From NCBI RefSeq assembly GCF_023101765.2, contig NC_064215.1, positions 4,774,001 through 4,838,000 of the forward strand: a stretch of DNA of 64,000 nucleotides. The letters are read 5' to 3'. This document shows positions 25,685 to 38,073 of the stretch, piece by piece. The position numbers were made by a program, and so were the translations under genes. How positions within the stretch are numbered: the first letter of the stretch is position 1; every line of letters starts with the position of its first letter. The stretch comes from Spodoptera frugiperda. Taxonomy: Eukaryota; Arthropoda; Insecta; Lepidoptera; Noctuidae. The notes under the pieces are model-generated. The model was given only the letters and a program-made list of their open reading frames with translations. It was not told the origin of the DNA and did no database searches.

Positions 25685-26864
25685 ATAACAATTCAATTAT
25701 TACTAAGTTTTATTACACAGAAAAATCGATGATTTATGTTACAAATATATTTTTCTAAAACCAACACAATAAACTTTAAAATGTTTAATTAAACAAACGA
25801 TATAACCCCGTAGTTGAACAATTTATTCACCGAACGTTAAACAATCAATACATAAATATTTCGTCCGCCAACATGAATCAGTTTGTAAAGTACAACAGTG
25901 GTTAGAACAATGCGAGTCTATGAATAACTTTATCTTCGTGCCCTTCAGTACATCTGAAGTTTAAATTAATGAGCATACTACATAAGGAACAAACTAAATT
26001 ATCTACAAAAGTAAGATTCGAGTTATCAAAATATAGAAAATAAAATAATCTTAAATGACCAGTCTACGACAAATACACGGTAAACTTGGTATCCTGAAAC
26101 CCCGGTTTAGCTTCAAGATAATCTTTCCTTTCCACTTAGCATTTGAATTCAATACAATTTACAATGTACTATTGTAATATTCTGTAATAATGTCAGTTAC
26201 AAAATGCTCCTTTGAGAACGATGCCACGTTTCATACAAAAGACTTCAACGCGTTTTCTCAAGCAGTGAATGCAAGGAAATTGAAAAAACAAGCGTTTCAT
26301 CCATCTGATATGAATTTTGTACATCGTTGAAGTGCTTAATTAGACTTTATTTTTTATTATAGATGTAATGAGAATTTGTTAAGAATACATTACAAAATTC
26401 TTAGTACGACCATCAAATCATAAACTTGTTGTAATTTGTGACAAAGTCATAAAACATACACATTAAAACCATTGCGAGAAAATACACACTTAATCGAATG
26501 AAATTGAATCTGATCTATGGGAACCGATTAGTGAAATACAGTCACCGATCGTTGGGAAATGTAACAACAAATACGTGTACGGTATTTAGCCGTTAATGTA
26601 TACTTATAACGGAAAGTTTTTGTCAACTCGTGTCTTAATTGGATTATCCTACAATGCAACCTTCCGTTGCACCTCGAACACGCACGGTACGCTCTGATTA
26701 CCAATCATGCACACGGAATTAAACTCTATTTTTTAACATATAGGATTGAATTTCCCATAAAGATCCAGGCTTATGTGAAACAAACAGTAATTACGCACTA
26801 AACAATGCTAAGAGCAATGTTTAAAAACTAGGGCTCTAGGAAATCACGCGAAATAAGGCCTTAC
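25685..26864. other. Noncoding AT-rich region, nothing recognised
   Basis: No repeat, hairpin or exon signal stood out in this 1.2-kb stretch. Confidence 0.45.
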
Positions 26865-27087
26865 CAACACTTGCGGTTGATGAGATGTCTCCGTGCATCT
26901 ACACTTCGTCCTGGTTTGCGAAAACGAACTTTAACACGATTGTAGAAGGATGATAATCGTGGTGGGTGGTTATCGCAACGCTTGAGTGCGGTTTCCGCAG
27001 AATGCCGGAGTGTTGCAGTGTCATCTGAGATATATGTCACTGTTATAAGATCGACTGTGGCGTGACGTCCGTCGCGAGATAACGTGG
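26865..27087 (-). other. Candidate exon-like segment with a strong donor, unassigned
   Basis: On the minus strand a frame of about 74 codons without stops (…VDLITVTYISDDTATLRHSA, …SFYNRVKVRFRKPGR…) runs from a TAG at 27090 to a GTAAGG donor after AAGTGTTG (26865). There are several possible acceptors (ttataacag, atatctcag). A second frame is also partly open, and the segment abuts a retroposon TSD. The phase does not fit the 37.8-kb exon directly. It may be an untranslated or coding exon, or chance. Confidence 0.2.
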
Positions 27088-27101
27088 GCTAGGTACCTAC
27101 G

Positions 27102-27261
27102 TTTTTTTTTTGAGGGGAGAATATCATCCAATGACTTCTCCCGCCTTGGGCGAGGCGAGAGGGAGTGTCAGACTCTTACTGACTAAAAACCACCCCGTTC
27201 CTTCTCCTGCTTTTCGAGCCGGAGCCCCGGTAAACCCGCTAGGTAGTCCGCAGCTCCGGAT
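27102..27261 (-). mobile_element. 160-bp retroposon with poly(A) and perfect 13-bp target duplication
   Basis: Flanked by CTAGGTACCTACG at 27089-27101 and 27262-27274. On the minus strand it begins tccggagctgcggactacct, carries gaacggggtggtttttagtc, and ends in about ten A residues. Homologous copies lie at 30016-30154 and 41959-42077. No clear tRNA-like promoter, so a SINE of other origin or a 5'-truncated LINE tail. Confidence 0.88.
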
Positions 27262-27274
27262 CTAGGTACCTACG

Positions 27275-29624
27275 TGCACGTAGATACGATTGTTTACGGT
27301 CACATTAAGGCTACGGATGCGATAGAGCAACAATGGTGTCACCTTCGGATGTTTAAGTATCTAAGCAATTGTTCTATGTATAGGTTAAGAATTCTATAGA
27401 TAGTAGGTACTTGTTATGTATGTAGTACTTGATTCCCAAAACAAGTAAAGTTGATTTATGTACATCCTTAGATTGTTTCGTAAGTAATCTTATAACTTTA
27501 TAGTTATTAATGTAAGTTCTATAATAACTTAATTGCTAACAGCTATAAACTTCACAATAATGAATTGTTAGTTAATTAGAAAGTAATAGTAGTAAAATAG
27601 TATAGTATTGCGTAGTCAGGCGGATATACCCGTACCTACACATAAATCAATGTAAAGTATTTCTGATTCATACTTAGATCTTACAATCTCACTTACAAAC
27701 TAGTCTAGATCTACAACACAAAATCAAATGACAGTACAACACAACTACTACCTACATCAAAATGATAAAAAAGAAACAAATAAACCACAACAAAATCTTA
27801 TTAAAAACACATTTCAATTTATAGTTAACGTCGAGCAAAAACCGTCATCAGACGTTACATAACGAGTGGAGGCATTAAGACATAAATAACAGTTGTCACG
27901 TCGTCCGCGGTCCGACCACTTTGTCACCGCGGCCGCCGGCGAGTTCAAGGTCACACATAACTCATCATTTCCCACGGCCCTTACATTACCATTCATCACA
28001 AAAAAACATTTGACCCATTCATTTTTTTCACTCATAAAAACACATCAATACTACAAATAAACGGTATAACTGATCGCTTTAAAAGATTCCGTGATGTTAC
28101 AACTTTCACGGAAAATCTTCGTGTAATTCCAATTCCAATATGGCGTAAACGACAAAAAAGTAATACGGGCCACTTTCTGAGCCGTCATGTGTCTATAGGA
28201 TGTTATTGTTCTCGCGGCGCTGGTATACAGAGTGCTCCAACCACGTGGATCGAGTACGAGTTACTATGATAGCTACCCAGCTGCTGTCATATTAACCCGA
28301 TTGAAAAGCTTGAATGATGGGGTATCTTCGCATGTGCGTGTTCTTACACAATTAACTACAGACCATAGATAGAGTTTACGGTCGTTCAGACTAGTTCGCA
28401 GCTTCGCAGTAGTGTATGTTTGTTTAACAAAAAATAATATGTGTTTACTGCCTTTTGTCGCGTCTTGACTTAGTTTGTGTTACTTATATTTTTATTGTAA
28501 TTGAGACATCAAGTATAATATTCTAATTTCAGCATTAGAATGTATCTGTCATGACAGATATTAGATACATATTAACTTTCATTTATTTGGACCAGACATT
28601 TCGCTTTCTATGTTCAAAACTGACTGCATTTTATAACTTGCAAATATGCTATTAAAAATATATTCACGCAATAAATGTCAAAACTTTCATCGCGACGACA
28701 TCGACCGGCATTTGTCCTGGTGCCACACTTGCGGGGCGGCGCACGCGCATCGAATATTTACCACATTCAGATACACTTCATTACCTACCACTAGCATACG
28801 TCATTACCGTGAATGACAACCAGTTAAATAGCAATAAATGTAGAAAGTCATTCAAGCTTTCTTTGTGGTTATCAAATTCGAATGTAATTGAATGAGAGAT
28901 GAGAGTAACGAATGGACATTGAGTAATTTCCTTTAATACTGTCTGGCTTACGGAAGCACATTGTTGCCGACCTAATAGCCGAGTTTCACACACTCCGCGA
29001 TTATCCATAAACCAGCGACGTAAACGATAGACACCGGCGACCGACGAATATGGAACGGTAACTCTATAAGACAACAAAAACTCCATTCATGCAGTGACCT
29101 CTACCAAATTATCTAACTGTTCGACACTTAATTCCCGAACGCAGAGCACGTCGATGTTTCTTTACAAAACACTTACATACTAGAATTTACATTTCAAATT
29201 GGAGATAAGACAAAATAGACTCGTTACTTTCTTGTTTAGTTAGAGGCAAATTCTTTTGTGTGTCTATGTAACGTGTAACGACACGAATAGGTTTAAGTCT
29301 CGCATTGCTGCGCCCGATACAAAGGAACGGTTTCCTTGCGACGCGTAATACGGACAATACAATGCCACTTCTTCACGATTTACCAAGATGTGTTACGCTA
29401 TAGACGAACATTGTTTTTCGAACAATCGTGACAAAATTTTACAAATTTACATCTATTAAGCTTTTTGTGCTGTTTTGTCCAATTATGGTTTTAGATGGCT
29501 TACTGCTGCATAAGAAGGATTTGTCATAATTAATATAGCTACATAGCAGGGTTCTAAGAATACTATGATATCTAGAACATCCATGATTAAAACTAAAAAA
29601 AGGATTTTTTAAGACGGGTAATAT
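27275..29624. other. Noncoding region with GC-rich patches
   Basis: GC-rich patches at 27.88-27.97 and 28.69-28.75 kb interrupt AT-rich sequence. Open frames of 73 codons (28035-27814) and 101 codons (29086-28781) on the minus strand have no recognised domain and no splice support. Confidence 0.45.
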
Positions 29625-29745
29625 ACCTAATACCTTCTCCTAAACCCGAAAAATACTATGCTGAAAACCGCATCAAAATCGGTTTAGCCAAAGGAGAGAC
29701 AATAGCGCACAAACATACATACATACTAGTTAAACTGAGAACCAC
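29625..29745 (+). mobile_element. Degenerate retroelement fragment with CATA-rich tail
   Basis: aaccgcatcaaaatcggttt followed by agccaaaggagagacaatag, and a tandem acatacatacatac tail typical of insect LINE-like 3' ends. Confidence 0.5.
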
Positions 29746-29957
29746 CTTTTTTGAAATCAGTTAAAAATTATAATTCACTTACATCTGCAACCTAAATCAT
29801 ACATGCACAAATACAAGAAAAAGGAAAAACGACTGCCAAGATCAATGCAAAGCATGAATATGTTAAAACTATCAGTTTCTCACACAACATGCGATACATT
29901 AGAAATATGTTCAATGGTCCAAGCAAGACTTGTTCGATTAACATGAACATAACTTAC

Positions 29958-30190
29958 TGGACCGTCTTGTTCAGTCGAGCTGTCGCGGATCGGAAGCGCA
30001 AACCTGAGCTTAGCGAATTATTTTTTTAAGGGGAAATTCCATTGAATTCTTCCTTTTGGGCGAGTCGAGAGGGAGTACCAGACTCCTACTGACTAAAAAC
30101 CACCCTATTCCTACTTCTACCCTTCGAGCCGGCGCCCTAGTAAAGCTCCGGATCGAGCTTAGCGTCTTGGGTTCGATTCCCATCTTAGAG
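29958..30190 (+). mobile_element. tRNA-like SINE head split by a later retroposon
   Basis: 29958-30015 (ccgtcttgttcagtcgagct...cctgagcttagcg) and 30165-30190 (tcttgggttcgattcccatc) become contiguous when the 30016-30154 insertion and one duplication are removed. The joined piece has a B box (GGTTCGATTCC) about 50 bases after an A-box-like stretch (gttcagtcgagctg). The 3' extent of the old element is unclear. Confidence 0.55.
30016..30154 (-). mobile_element. Second copy of the 160-bp retroposon, inserted into a tRNA-like SINE
   Basis: Flanked by GAGCTTAGCG at 30006-30015 and 30155-30164. Same order as the 27.1 kb copy (tccggagct, ctcgaagg, ggtggtttttagtcagtag, A-rich tail) with small deletions. 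Removing it joins two halves of an older tRNA-like sequence. Confidence 0.87.
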
Positions 30191-30756
30191 TAAGAGTTGT
30201 AGAGACTTTCGATTTCCAAAAATGTTAAGCATTATAAGATAATTAATTTAGACTTTTACTATCATAGTTGGTAAATAGACACTGTTTTTTTTTTCGTTAG
30301 TTGTATAGCACATAGTTTATTAACAGTTTACTTCTCTGCCATTCAGAAGTCACATATAATAAAAAAGCTTGCCTCCATTATTATAACTGGCAAAAAGATA
30401 CTGAATATTCACCAGATCTATAGCTCATTGAACAGTAACACTTCTACCAATCGGAAGCTATATGTAATAAAAACCATTCCCTATGTTATGTAGCTCACTA
30501 AACCAACTAGTAACGAAGTCATCTTCGTGCGCAGGTTAATATGTAGTTAAATTAATGTTAGACTTAGTGCTCGCTACTGGATCATGGAACGGTTACGACT
30601 GGTCATGCCTCTCTGCCAGCTACTTATTAATTATTGAGGGAATGCTTTCCGATGCGGAGGAAGGAAGTGAAGCGAAGAGAACTAACTGTCAGACTCACCA
30701 CTGATGGCCTAGACCTCTAACAAATACTAATTTATTAATTTACTAGTTGACCCAGT

Positions 30757-31876
30757 AAAGGAGAAGGGGACTTCATCATACATTTCTGGGCCCAGGTGTT
30801 AACTGAATCAAACTAGCCTTATTTGTAAGAGGATATAATAACAAGGCCTCACTGAAAATTTGGTGAAATTTGGCTATCCAGGAATCAAGTTATATGTACC
30901 TAATGTAGTAAAAGTGAGGTTATATTATAACATTGCAGTTTTTATGTGTTTTTTACGAAATACTTTTGAATAGTTTTGGTTGTGTTATGGTTTTAAGCAA
31001 GGAGCGTGTCTGTATTGCTACACACGCGCGTCAGGTGTGCAAAGGTCTACAGGCCGCGTCTAACTTGCGTGCGTATCGCGTCTGTATCGCTACAAACGCG
31101 CGTCGACGGCGCGTTTAAAAAACGTGGTGTGCATAGGCCCTTAGACGCAGTAGGCACTAATCTTTTAAAAACTAAAAAAGGGACAGGAGGATATATAAAT
31201 AAAACACCAATATTAGTATAAAATATGTACATATTATTCATCTTCAATAATTAGGAGAATGTCATCTAAGAATTGTGTAGGGGGCGGGGTACGTATATTT
31301 TCTTGGTATCTTTCCCAATTGAGATAATGGTAACCATATTATACGGGCTGAGATGCACGCCACTGACGAATAACTGATAAAATCGCCACTTCTTCCAAGA
31401 CTCTTCTGCCAATAGAGTTACTGCGACCAGTCGCAATCGTACAATTTACACAGCGATCCATGTCGTCAATATCCGATTGATAGGCTTAAACAGTTGTCCA
31501 AAATAGAGAGTCAGGTAATTTAGAGATGCAAGATCCGTCAAAAGTCCTTTATAAAGCCGAGGTCGTGGGGTTTAACAATAAAACATGGAAAATACATACG
31601 TGCGCACTCAGAACGAAACACAACGAACGAGTGTCATCTGTCAATCGGTGACTGACTGATGTCAGACAGAAGTGTTTTAAGAAGTTTAAATCACAGAGTA
31701 CGTTATACATACATTATTTTACATACATTATTACACAACTTAATTTAAGTTTTCTCGCTTCCTAGATAGAAACAAGGTACCATATTTTGTGATTTCCCTT
31801 AGAAAAATATGACGGTTTTTTTAATATACATTTCAACTAGTTAACTGCTGGGCCCAAAAGTCCCCTTCTCCTTTCG
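30757..31876. repeat. Inverted pair of LINE-like ends bounding 1.1 kb
   Basis: aaaggagaaggggact...tctgggcccaggtgttaact at 30757-30800 and its inverse agttaactgctgggcccaa...agtccccttctccttt at 31839-31876 face each other. They may be the ends of one 1.1-kb element or two unrelated tails. Confidence 0.45.
31004..31105 (+). repeat. GC-rich direct repeat (two copies of about 29 bp)
   Basis: gcgtgtctgtattgctacac-acgcgcgtc (31004-31032) and cgcgtctgtatcgctacaaa-cgcgcgtcg (31077-31105), 44 bp apart, in an AT-rich context inside the inverted pair at 30757-31876. Confidence 0.65.
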
Positions 31877-31912
31877 TACAGCCTCAATATATTTTTTCTC
31901 ACATATTTTTTA

Positions 31913-32115
31913 TTAAAAAAAAACGTTGCCCCGCATTAAGATTTTCTCCTGTGTCGTGGGTGCGTTTACAAACATACAAGTTCACATACACATGACACCC
32001 AGACCCAAAACAACAATTTGTGGATCACACAAAGAATTGCTCTGTGCGGAAATCGAACCCACTGCACGTTGCACTGCAGCCAGTTGCCCAACCACCGCGC
32101 CAACCGGGCAGTCTG
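31913..32115 (-). mobile_element. tRNA-derived SINE family 2, copy 5 (best preserved)
   Basis: T/A-rich end at 31913, then cgttgccccgcattaag, tctcctgtgtcgtgggtgcg, acacccagacccaaaacaac, gtggatcacacaaag, and the full head with aaatcgaacccactgcacg and ccaaccaccgcgccaaccgg. The cleanest of the five and a fair consensus for the family. Confidence 0.88.
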
Positions 32116-32857
32116 AATATATTCACATGTAACACACAGGTTATCAAGTTAAATCATTGAGTTTTAGGACACCCTGCATACAATTGAATTACATAGGTAA
32201 TACAATTAATTATTAAACAATCACAGAACAATAGCCAGGAATAGTAAATTAGTTAAATTATATGAATGCTAATTATTTCTTGCTATTGATGCGTAATTAG
32301 TTGCCGAGCTGATTGCTAAATACGGAAGAGGTTGTTGCCATGTTAAGATGCAGTTCAATCGACAATATTTTAAACATTTTAATATGAGGTTTTTAGATGA
32401 GTAAATCCACCGTTTACATAGATGAATAATAATAACGTTACACTTTCGTTGTGTGTGCAAATTAACAGATCTCTTGACATTTCTGAAGTCATATACTTCT
32501 TGTACCACGTATTAAATCGGATTTTACTATTCTCACAAATATCTTCAATATACACCATATCCTAACTAGATAGCAATCTCCCAGGCTATCACGACATACA
32601 CCGGACGAATCTGACATTATGTAACATCTTGTTACAGCTCAATGCCAACTCCATCCGACAGACTCGAGAACTTAAACCAATTAATTAACCGTATTAAAAC
32701 CCCATGAATATAAATTACTTCGCTCACTTGAACTCTAATAAGCAGATGCAACGACTGCAAAACACGAAGATACTGAATTTACATAATTACAACAGGAGTT
32801 AAGTATTGAAGAATAAAGAAAAATGGTCATAACAAACTCATAATGAGTAATTATTGT

Positions 32858-33078
32858 GTTTCGTTGTGTGAGTGAGGTTACCGGAGGCCTAATTCCCCCC
32901 TTCCCAATCTTCCCAATCCCCGATTTCCGAACAACAACCCTTAAATTCCTAACCCCCAAAAAGCCGGCAACGCACTTGTAGCGCCTCTGGTGTTTCAAGT
33001 GTCCATGGGTGCCGGCGATTGCTTACCATCAGGTGATACGTTGGCTCGACTACCGGGCGTGTTTCATTAAAAAAAATG
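32858..33078 (+). mobile_element. 5'-truncated LINE 3' end (plus strand)
   Basis: Same sequence as 41139-41360 in the opposite orientation: gtttcgttgtgtgagtgagg, aggcctaattccccccttcc, gccggcaacgcacttgtagc, tcaggtgatacgttggctcg, ending gtgtttcatt-A(n). It starts about 120 bp further 3' than the 41 kb copy. Confidence 0.78.
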
Positions 33079-36000
33079 TGTTAATCAAATACGCTTTAGA
33101 GTTAAAGCAATTGTTAGTTACGTGGTTATTACAAAACTTGTAGGTAATAAAAGTACGAAATAAAGTAATATGATATAATGAATGTTTGGAGAAAGTGATG
33201 TTATGTTTTCGTGGACGGTGGTGTGTGAAGACGCGACGCCTATGGCCCGAAGTTCAGAGAGCGGAACGTACGGCGCGACATTCGTACAGCGATTGTATCA
33301 AAGACCTAATGACCGATTTCACTCAATTCGCCATCTCTGATTACATGTTATTACGTTCGTTAATACTGAGATAGACGAAAGGAAAGTATTTTTGCAAGAC
33401 TTTTTTGTATAAAAAGGAAATATGTGTAATGAAGGTATATTTTTTATTAAACATCATTAATTTTAACACAGAAGACTTGAGATTACTTAGAGTTCACACT
33501 AGAGCTGTGAGTAACAGGAAAATAATTCCAGAGATGCAAGAAGTAAAATAACTCGAACTAATAAATCTACAATTAATCAAATAGGTAACAGACAAACTAA
33601 CTAAAAGCTTCTATCACTTATCAGTTCGAAAACCATTTCCATCTACAAACAAAATCAATTCTAAACAGCCAAAGAAAACCACGACACAAGACTCGATTTA
33701 TTCCACTGAATGATGACTAACATTACACAACCGGAGCGAATTCTAAACCAAATGTACCAGCATTATATCAAACACAAGACATGGACTAGTCAAGTCCATG
33801 TAAAGCGATCACTTATTCATGCCATCCGAGAATACGGTACACACACCTGCTTCGTGCCACTAATTCCTGCAACTTGACTTGAATAACAAAATATGTTCTA
33901 TACTCCATACTTTATACAACTCTTGTCTATCTTGTTGTCTAGTGTCATTTGGTCACTTCCCTAAACATTGCAACTTAAAGCCATTAAAGTTTGAATACCT
34001 TTCGCATAATACTTACTTACCACATTTGTAACTTGTCTATATTACCTAAATGAGGAAAATATTTCTGTTAAACGATTACGAAAGTTTGTTAACTAATATT
34101 TGCTTTTCAAAAGCGTAGAAAGTAGACGTTTTTGTAAAAAAAAACGCAAAGAATAGGTAGCTTTTGTTTAACATTTTCCGTATAATTTTTAAATTAGAAA
34201 CTCCTTTTATGTTTCCGTATGTGTCGTCTAGACTAACTTCGTTGTTAAAATAAATGTCACTTTCGTTCCATTTATCATTATTTACAACAGAAATAAACAC
34301 GAAACTATATCGCTCGATATTAATTGTTCCAACAAAAAGTGTAAGACTTTATAATTGGTATCTATCTACCATGTTATATGCACACGAGATATAACATTGA
34401 GTATTTATTGCCTGAAATTAAGGTCATTGCAATTATGTGATTTCTTTCATGCTCGTGAAATCAAGGCGACGAAGTATTGAAGATGATGCACATGCGCAAA
34501 CGACGACAACGGCCGTCGCGCGACGCAAGCGCAGCCGCCGTGCAATTGGAGCATGAACGCAGTTTCTCGATGAGAAATATTTCACTGATTGACGTGCATT
34601 ATTATGTTTAAAATACGAGAACTGTAAATATAATTGTCTGTAATAAATAAAATACAAGTATCTGTTCCTAATTGAGTTGCTTTGCTAAGCTTTTGAATTT
34701 AAGATCTAAGTGATCTACTTTTACGACTTTTCTTTCATAAATATTCAAGAAATGTGGTCTAAAAAGGAAAAACTAAATATACAGAAAAATATTTTTACCG
34801 TACGCGTGCGTGTATCTACTTAAGCATTACAGGAAAATTTTCATATTTATAAAGTTGATTCATAGTGATAATCAGTTATCTATTTATTAAATTGCAACGG
34901 GCTCAGAGTGGTAGATCAATAGATTTCATATTACTGTCGTTATCACACATATTACGTGCACCTAATCCCTACTATCGCACGTAGGCAGGCACCTATATCA
35001 AATGGTCATATTAATACAGAATTGCCTCCTAAAAGAGCCAATTTGGAAAAGTGTAGCTATGATCATTGATCATTCTTAAGAACCCTTATTTATGGCTACT
35101 TTAAGGATAGATATTTAGCACAAAATGATTCATAATTCTTACTCTATCAGACCTATCTACGAACAAAACAATTAATTGAAAATGACCGTCGAAATTCTCC
35201 TTAAAAATATCCAAATCAACATCTTCATAATTATGGCAACACTGAACACATAACGCGACAGACTTAGAACAACCGTAATGAACTTCCGTCTACTTCGGGG
35301 AAACAAACAGTTTGTTGTGTTGTCAACAATCATTTTACACACAATGCTGACTAACTGGAATCATCTGAGAAAGAAACGAGGAACATTCATCATTAGGCTG
35401 TCAAAGAAATCATCGTCAAAGACGGATGTGAATTAAACTAGATAATTGTTGTACAAATGATTACTGAAAGGTTAAAACCTAAGTAACAGTAGCTTTTTTA
35501 ATGTAGTACCTAGTAAGCATTTGTCTTGTACATGGAGGTATACAAAACCAGTTTATAATGGTCTCGCGTTGTATGATCTTTCCGCACATTCGACGGTCAG
35601 TTAATTTTGGTTGCTTAGCTTGAAGGGTAACCGTGTGTACGATGTGAGTCGACCACTTTCATTGTGTGCGCACCCTTCTTCCGTTTTCACAAGAAAAGGA
35701 ATGTGTTCACACCATGTTGAATTATGGTGATTATGATCATAGTAGGTATTGACATGCAGTTAACAGCTAATCCCTATTAACTATACAATATACTTCTTAT
35801 TTCCTCCAGATGACGGATGTTCAATTAGGTATATCTGAATTTCAGAATTCTGATATGAGTTTTATAAAACTCTATAAAAACGCAAATGATCAAACTGGTT
35901 GTCTGATCATTTGCTTATAAAAAGAAGTTGGAAACTATAGGAAATATTAAACCCACAGGAAAATAAATTCATTAAGTATAGAAAATGAAAAAATGTTAAT

Positions 36001-37790
36001 AAAAAGTAGCAGCGCGCCGATCGCCGAGCCTCTACTCATGGTATGAAACTAGTCGAGTTCCTTATCAAACAGTTACATAATAATAATTAATTAAGTATGT
36101 CTCACAAAAGTTGTAATAAAATAAATAAATATGTGGAAACTTCAGAAAAGCCAACATTATCTAAGAAAATCAAGCGGAACAAATGATTCATAAACACAAC
36201 ATAATTCAAATCGTTCACTATTTATGAACAGAAACAAGGAACACATAAAATGTTGACAGCGAACAAAACAACAAGTCCATGCCCTTTGCAAGAAAACACA
36301 ATGAATAAATAATTCAATAGGATGAACTTCATTTTGCATAATAACACAGTTTGGTTGAATAGAAACATATATCATATGGAAATATCAAGAAACAACGAGG
36401 CATTGAAAACACCTTCGACCACAGTGAGCATTAGGTAGAAGGACCACACTGCTACCACAGACCATAAAACTGTTTATTTCTTAATTTTCACGACACCACG
36501 ACAGGTTACTTGTTTATGACTACAGAGATTTTTTTGCTTTAAATTGATACTGGCCAATCTTTTATATTAATTTGCGAGATGCGACAAAATAGATGAATTT
36601 AATATTTGGGTAATTTTATATTTAATATTTGGTAATTCATTTGGTTATTCGTATCTCATTGTAAGCGGACTGTAAGTTCTTATGAGAAATAAATTCCTTT
36701 AAAGGTACGCCTATAAAAAAAATTAAGCACTCAGGTTAGGTTAGAGGATAGACCCAACTAACTCGATAAGTACCTATCATGAAGCTCAACCGGTGACTAA
36801 ACAAGAATGTACCGAAGATCATGTAGCAACTGGAATTACTGGATGAGAGCACTTGTAAAGCGTAGAGATACTATTGTATGCTTTTCATCCTTCTGTAATC
36901 TCAGTAAGCAAATAAAGCGTCTCATGGCTTTGCGCCAAGCACCTGCAGTTTAAACGGCACGTTACATACAACTAGAAGTTACAAGGAGCAAACTTTGTTA
37001 AGATAAGCACGTTTTGCTTAAATTCAGCCTGGCTCCGTATCTTTCTGCAAAACTTTGAACTATATTCTGAAAGCACTACTTTACTTAAAGCAACTCATTA
37101 AACTGCAGCTGTATGCAGAATATTTCCGCACGGAAAATAGAACAATTTATTATTAGACATTGTTGTATTTTGGTAGTTAGGTATATGTGGGTACATCTCT
37201 AGATGTTTAAATGTAAATATTTGACTTTCTAAGTATTGATTTATGTACCTAATACTGTGTTAATATTTATACGTTTTAGCACGAAATGTTCCTAGTGGTT
37301 CCTTGTTTGAACTAAAGGTAATTAATCAGTATTATAAAGTTTATTCATACAACACGACCGCGGCTAGGTATGTAAAAGAACAGAAGATAAGTACGTTAGC
37401 ATGGAAGTCAACGCACCATTGTCAGTTCCCGGCAACAATGCTCGTGATAAAGTTGACAAAAAGCGCACACCGCCAGTCTGCCGTGTCATTCACCCGAACG
37501 TGGAAATCGATGTTTACATCTCCGATTTTAATCGATTCGACAATCGAATCAAATGACAAATAAATCGATGTTTTATCCCCAGAATTTATTTCTTTGGTTC
37601 TAATTGCAATTAGTTATGGTCGTTGAATCTGGGTAAGTAGTGAAGTAGTGTTTGACATTTGCAAGGCGCATTACAGTGGACAGTATTCCGGCGTGGAACA
37701 CGATATAGTAAGTAGTTGAACAATGAGAATACTGAACACTTAGTCTTGAATACTATAATCATTATAAAAGTAGCTGAAGAAAGTGCTTAC
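33079..37790. other. Noncoding AT-rich region, probably first coding intron of the gene starting at 37.8 kb
   Basis: Immediately 3' of the donor at 37790 on the minus strand. A GC-rich patch at 34.49-34.56 kb and open frames near 33.18 and 37.3 kb are not convincing as exons. One short hairpin at 35.88 kb. Confidence 0.4.
35882..35914. repeat. Perfect 11-bp stem hairpin
   Basis: gcaaatgatca and tgatcatttgc are exact inverted repeats around an 11-nt centre (aactggttgtc). Located in noncoding sequence; no T-run or known site. Confidence 0.6.
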
Positions 37791-38073
37791 CTCTTGGGCA
37801 CACTAATCCGCCGCTGCCGGAACAGGTGGTCCATTGTTCCTCCGCTCTGCTTTGTCTTTGCACTTCAGCTCGGCCTCTCCCACACAAATATAGGAAATTA
37901 CAAACTTTCACTTAATCTTATGTTTACGTTCCGTAGTGTCCACAGTATTTGGTTTAACTATAACTGATCACTGTCCGCACTGGTCCACTGAATCCCTCAA
38001 GTGTTCCTGGTTCTAGACCTACACTTGGTTTAGTGTCCCGAGCTATGTACCTCGATCCTACCTTAGCTACAGT
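37791..38073 (-). CDS. Probable 5' exon of an unrecognised minus-strand gene (5' UTR plus first 14 codons)
   Basis: Bounded by a strong acceptor (pyrimidine-rich ...cccatttttgttgcag, exon from 38073) and a strong donor (gtaagc, exon end 37791). After about 240 nt of leader, an in-frame TGA is followed by ATG at 37834-37832 in good context (GGAACAATGG), then MDHLFRQRRISVPK and two bases of a split codon. RRISVP fits a PKA site and loosely a 14-3-3-binding motif (inference). I do not recognise the gene. Coding would continue at lower coordinates with an exon beginning with one base of a split codon; none is convincing in the window, so the first coding intron may be very long. A GC-rich block at about 39.2-39.3 kb could be the noncoding first exon or promoter. 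Confidence 0.55.

Noticed and set aside
27814..29086. Two minus-strand frames (73 and 101 codons) as genes
   Set aside because: No recognised domain and no splice context; GC-rich patches explain the frame lengths.
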